A stretch of 64,000 bases of DNA from Pseudobutyrivibrio ruminis (lineage in GTDB: Bacteria > Bacillota > Clostridia > Lachnospirales > Lachnospiraceae), in assembly GCA_015057305.1 (NCBI GenBank), contig SVES01000002.1, positions 113,295 through 177,294 of the forward strand, written 5' to 3'. Both the position numbers and the translations under genes were made by a program. This document shows, in pieces, positions 46,752 through 55,545 of the stretch. Within the stretch, counting starts at the first letter, position 1. Each line of letters starts with the position of its first letter. A model generated the notes under the pieces. The model was not told where the DNA came from. It worked only from the letters and a program-made list of their open reading frames with translations, and did not search any database.

Positions 46752-48038
46752 GTGTTTGAGATCTACAAGAATTTCGATATTTCTGAGGAAGTATATCAGT
46801 ATGGTGAAAAAGTAATCGATTCACTAAAGGAAAGATTTGAGGAAATTGATAAAGTGGCTGAATACAATCAGCTTAAGGTATTAAAGGCTATGCAAGAGCA
46901 TAGGGTAGCTGCTGAGTGTTTTAATACATCTACAGGCTATGGCTATGATGATGTAGGAAGAGATACCTTAGAAAAGGTGTATGCATCGGTATTTAAAGCA
47001 GATGATGCCCTTGTTCGCCCACAGATAACCTGTGGAACCCATGCTCTGGCACTTGCTCTTATGAGCAATCTTAGACCTGGTGATGAGCTACTTTCTCCAG
47101 TTGGAAAGCCATACGATACACTTGAGGAAGTAATTGGAATCAGACCATCCAATGGTTCTTTGGCAGAATATGGAATTACTTACGCTCAGGTGGATTTACT
47201 TGAGGATGGTGGTTTCGATTTTGAGGGAATTAAATCTGCCATTAATGAAAAAACAAAGCTTGTTACTATACAGCGTTCAAAGGGGTATGCTAACAGGCCT
47301 ACACTTTCTGTTGAAAGAATTGGTGAGCTTATTTCTTTCATTAAAAATATTAAGCCAGATATAATTTGCATGGTGGATAATTGCTATGGTGAATTTGTGG
47401 AAAAGATAGAGCCTACAGAAGTAGGTGCAGATATGTGCGTTGGCTCCTTAATCAAAAATCCAGGAGGCGGACTAGCTCCAATTGGTGGTTATATTGTTGG
47501 AACAAAGGAATGTGTTGAAAACGCTGCACATAGGCTTACCTCCCCTGGACTTGGCAAGGAGGTTGGTGCTTCACTTGGAATTATGCAAAGCTTTTATCAG
47601 GGCTTTTTCCTGGCACCTACAGTTGTTGCCGGTGCTTTAAAGGGTGCAATTTTTGCAGCAAATGTATATGAAAAGCTTGGATTTTTGTGTGTGCCAAATT
47701 CAACTGAGCCTCGATTCGATATTATTCAAGCAGTTTCTTTCTTAAAGCCAGAGGGACTTATTGCATTTTGCGAGGGAATTCAGGCAGCTGCTCCAGTCGA
47801 TTCCTATGTCACACCAGAACCATGGGATATGCCTGGCTATGATAGTCAGGTAATTATGGCTGCTGGAGCATTTGTACAGGGTTCATCTATTGAACTGTCA
47901 GCTGATGGTCCACTTAGACCTCCATATACAGCATTCTTTCAAGGCGGCTTAACCTGGAATCATGCCAAAATAGGAATACTTAAATCCTTACAAAAACTAC
48001 TTGATGCTCGCCTTGTTAACAAAACTCAACTGTGTTAA
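46752..48038 (+). CDS. Methionine gamma-lyase family PLP enzyme (aluminium-resistance family)
   Basis: A 428-residue fold-type-I PLP enzyme of the family PF06838, annotated variously as aluminium-resistance protein or methionine gamma-lyase-like. The segment SLIKNPGGG near 232-240 holds the probable PLP lysine (Lys235), and MVDNCYGEF provides the Asp that contacts the pyridine nitrogen. The substrate is not proven for the family. The start is taken as GTG at 46752, with AAAGGA 10 nt upstream. The frame is open further back into miaA. Confidence 0.88.
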   Translation: MFEIYKNFDISEEVYQYGEKVIDSLKERFEEIDKVAEYNQLKVLKAMQEHRVAAECFNTSTGYGYDDVGRDTLEKVYASVFKADDALVRPQITCGTHALALALMSNLRPGDELLSPVGKPYDTLEEVIGIRPSNGSLAEYGITYAQVDLLEDGGFDFEGIKSAINEKTKLVTIQRSKGYANRPTLSVERIGELISFIKNIKPDIICMVDNCYGEFVEKIEPTEVGADMCVGSLIKNPGGGLAPIGGYIVGTKECVENAAHRLTSPGLGKEVGASLGIMQSFYQGFFLAPTVVAGALKGAIFAANVYEKLGFLCVPNSTEPRFDIIQAVSFLKPEGLIAFCEGIQAAAPVDSYVTPEPWDMPGYDSQVIMAAGAFVQGSSIELSADGPLRPPYTAFFQGGLTWNHAKIGILKSLQKLLDARLVNKTQLC

Positions 48039-48075
48039 AATTTCTTTTGGTAAAAAATTTGTTTGGAGGATTATC

Positions 48076-49089
48076 ATGGCCAATTCATTTGGTATCGATG
48101 TTGGTACACAGAATCTCAAAATTTACAGTGGGACCAATGACGAAATTACAAATATTAAGAATACAATTGCTATTGTAAATAAAAACCAGGTTTATGCATA
48201 CGGAGATAGTGCATATTCTATGTTTGAAAAGGCGCCAGAGACTATCAATGTTACATTCCCTATAATATCTGGTGTTATTGCTGATTTTGACAATATGCAG
48301 ACTATGCTTTTTCAAGTGCTTGAGCATGATTTAAAGGGAAAAATCAAGGGAAGCGACATTGTTGTTGCAGTTCCTACTGATATTACAGAGGTTGAGAAAA
48401 AAGCATTTGCTGATTTATTTAGCAAATCAAAAAATAAACCACATTCTGTTAGAGTATGTGAAAAACCAATTGCTTGTGCAATTGGAATGGGGCTTGATGT
48501 TTCAGAGCCTACAGGTGTTATGGTTGTTGATTTAGGCGCGGATACTACGGAAATATCTGTTATATCTTTAGGAGGTTTAGTTCTTTCAGAACTTTTACCA
48601 TTTGGCGGAAATCAGATTGATGAATCTATAGTTACTTATTTAAAGCGTAACTTTAACCTTGTAATTGGTAAAAAGACTGCAAAGCAGCTAAAGGAAGAAA
48701 TTGGCTCAGCCATCGAAGGCAGAGGAGAGAAGCTTACTGTTGTTGGTAGAGATGTAGTTAGCGGACTTCCTATAGAAATGGAAATTGAAAGCGACACAAT
48801 TTATAGTGCAATTAAAACAGACCTTGAAAGCTTTTGTACCAATGTAAAGCTTATTTTGGAAAAGGTTCCACCTGAGTTAGCGAAAGATATTGTTCATTCA
48901 GGAATATATCTTACAGGTGGTACTTCTCAATTGTATCAGCTTACTGAGCTATTTTCTCAGGTTACAAACATCAAGGTAAACGCTTTTGAAAACCCACAGG
49001 AATCTTGTGCTAAGGGTCTTGGACAGGTTCTTTCTGATGGCAAATTCAAAACCTACGGTTACAACATGAAATCTAGAATTTTTAAATAA
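48076..49089 (+). CDS. mreB: Rod shape-determining protein, MreB/Mbl family
   Basis: MreB is the bacterial actin that guides the lateral wall synthesis complex. The 337-residue protein has phosphate loop 1 as GIDVGTQNLKIYSG (near 6-19), the EKPIACAIGMGL helix, phosphate loop 2 VVDLGADTTEISVISLGG, and the adenosine-binding LTGGTSQL near 278. Sequence around these motifs is more divergent than in typical MreB (no LGTANTLVY form), so an Mbl/MreBH-like paralogue is possible. The ATG at 48076 with TTGGAGG is preferred over the longer open frame starting at 48001. mreC follows 12 bp later. Confidence 0.9.
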   Translation: MANSFGIDVGTQNLKIYSGTNDEITNIKNTIAIVNKNQVYAYGDSAYSMFEKAPETINVTFPIISGVIADFDNMQTMLFQVLEHDLKGKIKGSDIVVAVPTDITEVEKKAFADLFSKSKNKPHSVRVCEKPIACAIGMGLDVSEPTGVMVVDLGADTTEISVISLGGLVLSELLPFGGNQIDESIVTYLKRNFNLVIGKKTAKQLKEEIGSAIEGRGEKLTVVGRDVVSGLPIEMEIESDTIYSAIKTDLESFCTNVKLILEKVPPELAKDIVHSGIYLTGGTSQLYQLTELFSQVTNIKVNAFENPQESCAKGLGQVLSDGKFKTYGYNMKSRIFK

Positions 49090-49101
49090 TAAAGAGGCGC
49101 T

Positions 49102-49965
49102 ATGAGACAAAGAAAAGCAGGTGGCGGTGTTCCAAGTAAATACTTGCTTATGATTTTATCAATCATATGTATTATGCTTTTGTTTTTCAGCTATTCCACT
49201 GGTTTTACAGGTGGTCCCCTTGAGACAGTTGCAAATAATATTTTCATACCGATGCAAAAGGGTATTGATTATATTGGCAGTAGTATTGCTATATCATCTG
49301 CTGATACCAAAACAAGAGAGGAATTAGTCAAGGAAAACGAAGAACTTCAGGCTCAGGTTGATGATTTGAATGCTACCATCAGCACCATGGAGCTTAAGTT
49401 AAAAGAATTAAACGAACTACAAGAATTATATGAGCTTGATCAAACATATTATGATTATGAGACTACAGGTGCTCGTATTATTGGAAAAGGTACATCTAAC
49501 TGGTTTAATACCTTTACCATAGACAAGGGATCAAAGGATGGAATAGCAGTCAATATGAATGTTATAGCTGACGGCGGCCTTGTTGGTATTGTTACTTCAG
49601 TTGGTGACTCCTATGCGGTAGTCAGAGCAATTATTGATGATACTTCTAATGTTAGTGCAACTATTTCACCTACTGACGATAATTGTATTGTATCAGGCTC
49701 ATTGCAGAATATGACGAGTGACAATCTTATTTTATTTTCCAATCTTGATGATGACGATAATGAAGTTGCCATTGGAGATGTAATTGTTACTTCAAATATT
49801 TCTGATAAATATTTACCAGGTATTATGATTGGCTATGTTTCGTCAGTATCCTTGGATGAAAATGAGCTAACCAAGTCAGGAACTCTTACTCCAGCAGTGG
49901 ATTTTAAGCATTTGTCAGATGTATTAGTAATTTTGCAGCTTAAGGAGTCATATCAAAGTGAGTGA
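49102..49965 (+). CDS. mreC: Rod shape-determining protein MreC
   Basis: MreC is the extracytoplasmic scaffold of the elongasome and activates PBP2-RodA. The 287-residue protein has one membrane helix (about 15-33), a coiled coil (about 72-110, ELVKENEELQAQVDDLNATI) and the two-barrel MreC domain (about 120-280). The latter includes IGKGTSNWFNTFTIDKGSKDGI and DGGLVGIV. Its end overlaps mreD by 8 nt. Confidence 0.95.
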   Translation: MRQRKAGGGVPSKYLLMILSIICIMLLFFSYSTGFTGGPLETVANNIFIPMQKGIDYIGSSIAISSADTKTREELVKENEELQAQVDDLNATISTMELKLKELNELQELYELDQTYYDYETTGARIIGKGTSNWFNTFTIDKGSKDGIAVNMNVIADGGLVGIVTSVGDSYAVVRAIIDDTSNVSATISPTDDNCIVSGSLQNMTSDNLILFSNLDDDDNEVAIGDVIVTSNISDKYLPGIMIGYVSSVSLDENELTKSGTLTPAVDFKHLSDVLVILQLKESYQSE

Positions 49966-50503
49966 TATTAAAAATTATATTAAAAAGATTTTAATTATTG
50001 CCGTTGTGATTTATTTTAGCTTCTTGCTACAGACTAGTATATTCAGTCGTTTCAGTTTAGCTGGTGTAACTCCTAATATATTGATTTGTGTAGTTTCTTC
50101 ATATGGTTTTATGAAGGGCAGAAAGCACGGAATTATTATAGGCTTTTGTGTTGGCATGTTGCTTGATATTTTTTCCAGTGGTTATTTTGGCACATATTCT
50201 TTAATATATATGTATATTGGTCTATTAAATGGTTTCTTTAAAAAACAATTTTTTGGAGATGATTTAAGACTGCCAATGATTCTAATTGGTACAAGCGATT
50301 TAATTTATGGTGTTGTATCATATTTAGTATTTTTTGCTATCAGATCTCAGTATGATTTTACTTATTACTTAATGAATATTATTTTACCTGAGGTTGTTTA
50401 CACATTACTTGTATCTATTTTTGTTTATTACGTAATTCTTCACCTTAACAATTGGGTAGACAAACTAGAAAAGAAAGGTTCTGATAGAATTGGATATTAT
50501 TAA
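49958..50503 (+). CDS. mreD: Rod shape-determining protein MreD
   Basis: A 181-residue integral membrane protein with five to six helices, placed between mreC and the PBP2 gene as in most rod-shaped Firmicutes. Weak but family-like features are LLQTSIFSRFSLAGVTPNILICVVSSYGFMKG, cut here by the usual MreD Pro-Asn, and GIIIGFCVGMLLDIFSSG. MreD helps to hold the MreBC-PBP2-RodA complex. Its last codons overlap the PBP2 start by 14 nt. Confidence 0.92.
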   Translation: MSDIKNYIKKILIIAVVIYFSFLLQTSIFSRFSLAGVTPNILICVVSSYGFMKGRKHGIIIGFCVGMLLDIFSSGYFGTYSLIYMYIGLLNGFFKKQFFGDDLRLPMILIGTSDLIYGVVSYLVFFAIRSQYDFTYYLMNIILPEVVYTLLVSIFVYYVILHLNNWVDKLEKKGSDRIGYY

Positions 50504-53330
50504 GGACTTTTTAAAAAATATATTTTCATCTCGAATAAGAGTGGTTTCAGTGGCAATGATTCTTTTTGCCTCTGTTCTTATATCACGTCTATTTTATTTA
50601 CAGATTGTCAATGGTAGTGAATACCAGGACAATTACAATCTTAAGCTTGAAAAAACCGAATCTATTGCAGCTACAAGAGGTAATATTTATGACCGGAATG
50701 GAAATCTTTTGGCATATAATGAGCTTGTTTATGCTGTAACAATCCAGGACACAGGTACATATTCTAATAAGGCTGAGCGTAGTAGGTCTCTTAATTCCGA
50801 AATTGCAGAAATCATTACTAATCTAGAAAAAAATGGAGACAGTATTGATAACAATTTTGGAATTTATATTGATTCATCAGGGGATTATCAATTTATTAAT
50901 TCAGGTACATCACTTCAGAGATTTAGAGCCGATATTTTCGGCAAAACCAGCATTGATGATTTAGAGTACAATGAGAAGCTTGGCTTTGATGAAGCCACAG
51001 CTACTGCTGATGAAATTATTAGTTATCTCCAGGGAGATAGTGTCTACAATATTTCAGATGACTATTCAGAAGATTTAAAATATAAAATAATGGTTGTTAG
51101 ATACAATATGGGACAAAACTCATATCAGAAATATATTTCAACTGTTATAGCTTCAGATATTTCTGATGAATCTGTTGCATATATAAAGGAAAATATCAAT
51201 GAATTAACAGGCGTTGATGTTGAACAAAAGTCTTTGCGCAGATATGTAGATAGTGAATATTTTGCCCATATCATCGGTTATACAGGACAAATTTCCACCT
51301 CTGAATATACTGAGCTGTCCAAAACTGACGATACCGTAGAGACAACAGATGTAGTAGGAAAATCAGGTATTGAAAAATACATGAATGACTATCTGGCAGG
51401 AACCAAGGGCTATGAAACAATTTATGTAGATAGTGTTGGAAATACTATAGCTGAGGGCGAATATAAAGCAGCTGTTTCAGGAAATGATGTGTATCTTTCA
51501 ATAGATATGGACTTGCAAAAGGCCGCATACATTTTGCTGGAGCAAGAGATAGCAGGTATTTTATATTCAAAGATACAAAACATTAAGGAATCGAATATCA
51601 ATTCCTCATCTGATGTTGTAGTTCCAATTTATGATGTTTACTATTCTTTAATAAAAAATGGAATTATTGATATTAATCATTTTTCTGCTACAGATGCATC
51701 TGCAACAGAAAAAAGCGTACTAAACGCATATGAAGCAAAAGAGGCTGAAGTTCTTTCTACTTTAAAAGCTCAATTAAAAGCCTCAAACGAAGTTGTATAT
51801 AATCAGCTTCCAGCTGAATATCAGGCTTATTCAACCTATATTGTAACCAAGCTTAAAAGCCTAGGAATATTTGATGCAGATGCCATTGATACTTCTTCTG
51901 ATGTTCAAACCAGCTGGACCTCCGAAGAAATGGCTGTCAATAAATATCTAATTTATGCTATTGAGCAAAACTGGATAGATATTACAAAGTACGAAACAGA
52001 GGCAAAATACGCAGACACTGATGAATTATATTCAGATTTAGTTGACTATGTAATAGATTATTTATCAACTGACACAAACTTTAAGAAATTAGTATATAAA
52101 TATTTATTGTTAGATGATGGTATTACTGGTTCGCAGCTTTGTTTAATTCTCTACGACCAGGGAGTATTGTCTACTGATGATGAGGATTATGTATCTCTTG
52201 CTAACAATCAAATTACAGCATATGATTTCATGCTTAAAAAAATAAAATCCCTGGATATTACCCCAGGTCAGTTAGCTCTTGATCCTTGCTCAGGCTCTAC
52301 TGTAATATTGGATGCTAAAACAGGAGAGGTTTTGGCAATGGTTACATATCCTGGTTATGATAACAATAGGTTAGCTAATTCAGTTGATTCTGATTACTAT
52401 TCATATTTGACAAATAGTGCAGCAAACCCTTTGTATAACTATGCTACCCAACAGCGTACAGCCCCTGGTTCTACATTTAAGATTGTTAGTTCAACAGCTG
52501 GTTTGGCTGAAGGAGTCATTACCACAACGTCTGAAATTACTGATTTAGGTCAGTATACCAAGGTATCTAATAATCCTAAATGTTGGATTTATCCAAGCAA
52601 CCACGGTAGTATAAATGTATCAGAAGCAATCAGGGATTCTTGTAACTACTTCTTCTACGAGGTGGGTTGGAGACTTGCTGGTGGAGACGGCGCATATGAT
52701 GACGCTACTGGTATAGACAAAATAACAGAATATGCATCACTTTATGGACTGGATGAAACTACTGGTGTTGAAATAGAAGAAAATGAACCTCATATTGCTA
52801 CAGAGTATCCTGTAATGGCTGCCATTGGACAGTCAGATAACAACTATACCACAGTTGGTTTAGCAAGATATGCAACTGCAATAGCAAGTAGAGGTACAGT
52901 ATATAACCTTACTCTTTTAAATAGTGTTAGGGATGCAGAGGGAAATATAATAGAAGAGTACGCTCCTTCTGTAAGAAATCAGATAGACGTATTAAATACT
53001 TCAGAATGGGATGCAATCCATTATGGTATGCGTATGGTTTGTGAATCACTTTCATCCTTCAACGGTTTTTCTATAGAAGTGGCAGGAAAGACTGGTACTG
53101 CCCAGCAAGTGTCAAATAGGCCTAACCACGCTTTATTTATAGGCTTTGCACCATATAATGATCCAGAAGTTTCAATTGCAACTCGTATTGCCTATGGTTA
53201 TACATCACATAATGCAGCTGAGGTTTCTAAGGATATTTTAGCTTACTATTTTGGCGTGTCTGCTACAGAAGATTTGCTTAGTGGTGAGGCTAATGTTGTA
53301 TCTAATTCAGAAAATGAATTTACTGATTAA
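50490..53330 (+). CDS. mrdA: Penicillin-binding protein 2 (class B transpeptidase) with large insertion
   Basis: This class B PBP cross-links peptidoglycan during elongation, working with RodA. It has a membrane helix (about 15-37), a pedestal/dimerisation domain (about 50-330) with RGNIYDRNGNLLAYNEL, and a transpeptidase domain with Ser661 in APGSTFK, Ser717-Cys718-Asn719 and Lys867-Thr-Gly. At 946 residues it is 250-300 longer than usual. The excess lies at about 355-600, between DLQKAAYILLEQEI and the GSTVILDAKTGEVLAMV strand that are normally adjacent. The start is TTG at 50490 inside mreD. Long PBP2 forms exist in Clostridia. Confidence 0.94.
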   Translation: MDIIKDFLKNIFSSRIRVVSVAMILFASVLISRLFYLQIVNGSEYQDNYNLKLEKTESIAATRGNIYDRNGNLLAYNELVYAVTIQDTGTYSNKAERSRSLNSEIAEIITNLEKNGDSIDNNFGIYIDSSGDYQFINSGTSLQRFRADIFGKTSIDDLEYNEKLGFDEATATADEIISYLQGDSVYNISDDYSEDLKYKIMVVRYNMGQNSYQKYISTVIASDISDESVAYIKENINELTGVDVEQKSLRRYVDSEYFAHIIGYTGQISTSEYTELSKTDDTVETTDVVGKSGIEKYMNDYLAGTKGYETIYVDSVGNTIAEGEYKAAVSGNDVYLSIDMDLQKAAYILLEQEIAGILYSKIQNIKESNINSSSDVVVPIYDVYYSLIKNGIIDINHFSATDASATEKSVLNAYEAKEAEVLSTLKAQLKASNEVVYNQLPAEYQAYSTYIVTKLKSLGIFDADAIDTSSDVQTSWTSEEMAVNKYLIYAIEQNWIDITKYETEAKYADTDELYSDLVDYVIDYLSTDTNFKKLVYKYLLLDDGITGSQLCLILYDQGVLSTDDEDYVSLANNQITAYDFMLKKIKSLDITPGQLALDPCSGSTVILDAKTGEVLAMVTYPGYDNNRLANSVDSDYYSYLTNSAANPLYNYATQQRTAPGSTFKIVSSTAGLAEGVITTTSEITDLGQYTKVSNNPKCWIYPSNHGSINVSEAIRDSCNYFFYEVGWRLAGGDGAYDDATGIDKITEYASLYGLDETTGVEIEENEPHIATEYPVMAAIGQSDNNYTTVGLARYATAIASRGTVYNLTLLNSVRDAEGNIIEEYAPSVRNQIDVLNTSEWDAIHYGMRMVCESLSSFNGFSIEVAGKTGTAQQVSNRPNHALFIGFAPYNDPEVSIATRIAYGYTSHNAAEVSKDILAYYFGVSATEDLLSGEANVVSNSENEFTD

Positions 53331-53350
53331 AAATATTGGGAGTTTTGATT

Positions 53351-54031
53351 ATGAGTAACGATCCAGTTGTATTAAAAAGCAATAAATATGGCTTAACCCT
53401 TCAATTAGATGCTACTTTGCCCTTTGAGGATTTAATTAGAAAGGTTTGTGAGAAGTTTGCTGCTTCAGCAGATTTTTTCGGTGAGACTTCAATGATTCTT
53501 GAAACTGTTGGCAGGGATTTATCCAGCGAAGAAGGCCTGATATTAATCCAGGCTATTGAGCTAAATTCAAAAATCAAAATAATTCTTCTTAATGAAAATA
53601 ATGAGCTTAAGGATACTAGAATGCTTGGGCAAATTGATAAATTCTATAAGGAAGATATTTTCGAAAACGCCAAAATTATTAGAGGTAGTGTTACCAAAGA
53701 ACAAATAATTGAATCTGATTCTAGTATCATTATTTTAGGAGATGTTAAGTCCAAGGCTACTGTAAAGGCAAAAGGAAATATTATCGTAATGGGTGAATTA
53801 AATGGAATGGCATATGCTGGATACCCTGATAATTCTGGCTGCTACATAGTTGCAGGAGAGCTTAATTCTAGTAACATACAAATTGGTGCTATAAACGGAG
53901 CTATCAGACTTCAAGAAAAATGGTCTTTAAGAGTTCACAAGAAAGAGAAAGAGCCTATTGGTATTACGGTTTGGAATAGAGAATTACTGGCTGAGCCTTT
54001 AAGTAGCGGATTATTAAGAAGGATAAAATAA
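53351..54031 (+). CDS. minC: Septum site-determining protein MinC
   Basis: MinC blocks FtsZ polymerisation away from midcell and needs MinD to reach the membrane. The 226-residue protein has the N-terminal FtsZ-inhibiting domain (about 1-105) and the C-terminal right-handed beta-helix (about 115-205, DSSIIILGDVKSKATVKAKG, then MGELNGMAYAGYP). The ATG at 53351 has GGGAG 8 nt upstream; the frame is open back to 53336. No minD or minE lies beside it. The stop shares one base with rodA (TAATG), so minC replaces the usual minC-minD-minE group between mrdA and rodA. Confidence 0.93.
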   Translation: MSNDPVVLKSNKYGLTLQLDATLPFEDLIRKVCEKFAASADFFGETSMILETVGRDLSSEEGLILIQAIELNSKIKIILLNENNELKDTRMLGQIDKFYKEDIFENAKIIRGSVTKEQIIESDSSIIILGDVKSKATVKAKGNIIVMGELNGMAYAGYPDNSGCYIVAGELNSSNIQIGAINGAIRLQEKWSLRVHKKEKEPIGITVWNRELLAEPLSSGLLRRIK

Positions 54032-55149
54032 TGTTTCATAACTATAAATTCAAAAATCTTGATATAAAACTAATAATCGCTGTGATTGCGCTGACAATAA
54101 TTGGTATTTTTGTTATCGGAAGTGCTAATGAAGCTAATCAACAAAAGCAAATCCTAGGTATGATTTTAGGTATTTTTGTAATGACAGCAATGGCTATTAT
54201 CGATTACGATTTTCTACTTCATTTTCACTGGGTTTATTATGGTCTAGTTATCGTTTTGCTGGTTTCGGTTTTATTATTTGGTCATGAATCAGGTGGTGCT
54301 ACCAGATGGATAGAGATTGTAGGAATACGTTTTCAACCTTCTGAGTTAAGCAAAATTTTACTCATTTTATTTTTTTCATGGTTTTTTATGATTTATGAAG
54401 AAGATATAAATAAACCTAAGATAATTGCTATAACCTTGATTCTTTCGGCTGTTCCACTATTTTTAATTGAAGAAGAGCCAGATTTATCTACTACAATTGT
54501 CACAATGATGATTATTTGTGTTATGATATTTGTAACAGGTATAAGCTATAAATTAGTAGGCGCAGTGCTTGGTGTTTCAATTCCATCAATTATTGTTTTA
54601 CTTATTTTAGTTAGTCGAGAAGGCCAAACTATTCTTGATGAGTATCAAGGTATGCGTATACTTGCATGGCTTAGGCCAGAGGAATATCCATCTAGCTCAT
54701 ATCAACAGCAGAATTCCATAATGGCTATTGGCTCAGGTCAATTATTTGGAAAAGGCCTTGGAAATGAAGCTTTTGATTCTGTAAAAAATGGTAACTATAT
54801 TTCAGAACCTCATACTGATTTTATTTTTGCAGTAGCAGGAGAGGAGCTTGGCTTTTTAGGCTCTGTTTTAATTATTGCTTTAATATTCTTTATCACTATT
54901 GAGATTCTTCTTATTGCTAAAAGAGCTAAGGATATATCTGGCAAATTAATTTGTGTTGGAATGGCTTCTTTAATTGGATTCCAAAGCTTTGTAAATATTT
55001 GCGTTGTTACAGGGTTAATGCCAAATACAGGTTTACCATTACCATTTGTAAGCTATGGATTAACCTCCTTAGTAACTGTTTATTTTGGCATTGGAATTGT
55101 TTTAAATGTCGGTCTTCAATCAAAAAATAATAATGGGAGGCTTTTTTAA
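54031..55149 (+). CDS. rodA: Peptidoglycan glycosyltransferase RodA (SEDS family)
   Basis: RodA polymerises glycan strands from lipid II during elongation as partner of PBP2. The 372-residue membrane protein has about ten helices and the SEDS landmarks RWIEIVGIRFQPSELSKI, with the functional Glu-Pro-Ser region, GIGNE-type loop as GKGLGNEAFDSVKNG, EPHTDFIFAVAGEELGFLG with the catalytic Asp, and the final GLPLPFVSYG. It is coupled to minC by a one-base overlap, and mgsA starts at the next base after its stop. Confidence 0.95.
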   Translation: MFHNYKFKNLDIKLIIAVIALTIIGIFVIGSANEANQQKQILGMILGIFVMTAMAIIDYDFLLHFHWVYYGLVIVLLVSVLLFGHESGGATRWIEIVGIRFQPSELSKILLILFFSWFFMIYEEDINKPKIIAITLILSAVPLFLIEEEPDLSTTIVTMMIICVMIFVTGISYKLVGAVLGVSIPSIIVLLILVSREGQTILDEYQGMRILAWLRPEEYPSSSYQQQNSIMAIGSGQLFGKGLGNEAFDSVKNGNYISEPHTDFIFAVAGEELGFLGSVLIIALIFFITIEILLIAKRAKDISGKLICVGMASLIGFQSFVNICVVTGLMPNTGLPLPFVSYGLTSLVTVYFGIGIVLNVGLQSKNNNGRLF

Positions 55150-55545
55150 ATGAATATAGGTTTAGTAGCTCATGATTCTAAGAAAAAATTAATGCAGAAT
55201 TTTTGTATTGCATATAGAGGAATTCTTAGCAAGAATGAAATATTTGCAACAGGAACAACTGGAAGACTTGTAGAGGAAGTTACAAATCTTAGTGTTCATA
55301 AATATTTAGCAGGTCACTTAGGTGGAACACAACAATTAGGAGCTCAAATTGAGCAAAATGAAATTGATTTAGTGATTTTTCTCCGTGATCCTCTTACTGT
55401 AAAATCACACGAGCCAGATGTTAATAATATAGTTCGTATATGCGATGCAAACAATATTCCTTTGGCTACTAATTTAGCCACAGCAGAATTGTTGATTAAA
55501 TCATTGGATAGAGGAGATTTAGAGTGGCGTGAAATGTATAAATAG
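55150..55545 (+). CDS. mgsA: Methylglyoxal synthase homologue with catalytic Asp replaced by Thr
   Basis: MgsA turns dihydroxyacetone phosphate into methylglyoxal and phosphate, a bypass of lower glycolysis. The 131-residue protein has VAHD (His8, Asp9), the phosphate-binding ATGTTGRL (33-40), FLRDPL with Asp80 and SHEP with His87, equal to E. coli Asp91 and His98. The strictly expected GGDQQ, whose Asp71 is the catalytic base in E. coli, reads GGTQQ here (Thr60, codon ACA), with a His in place of the preceding Pro. The fold is intact but activity is doubtful. It sits between rodA and a carboxypeptidase gene, the normal place in this family. Confidence 0.9.
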   Translation: MNIGLVAHDSKKKLMQNFCIAYRGILSKNEIFATGTTGRLVEEVTNLSVHKYLAGHLGGTQQLGAQIEQNEIDLVIFLRDPLTVKSHEPDVNNIVRICDANNIPLATNLATAELLIKSLDRGDLEWREMYK

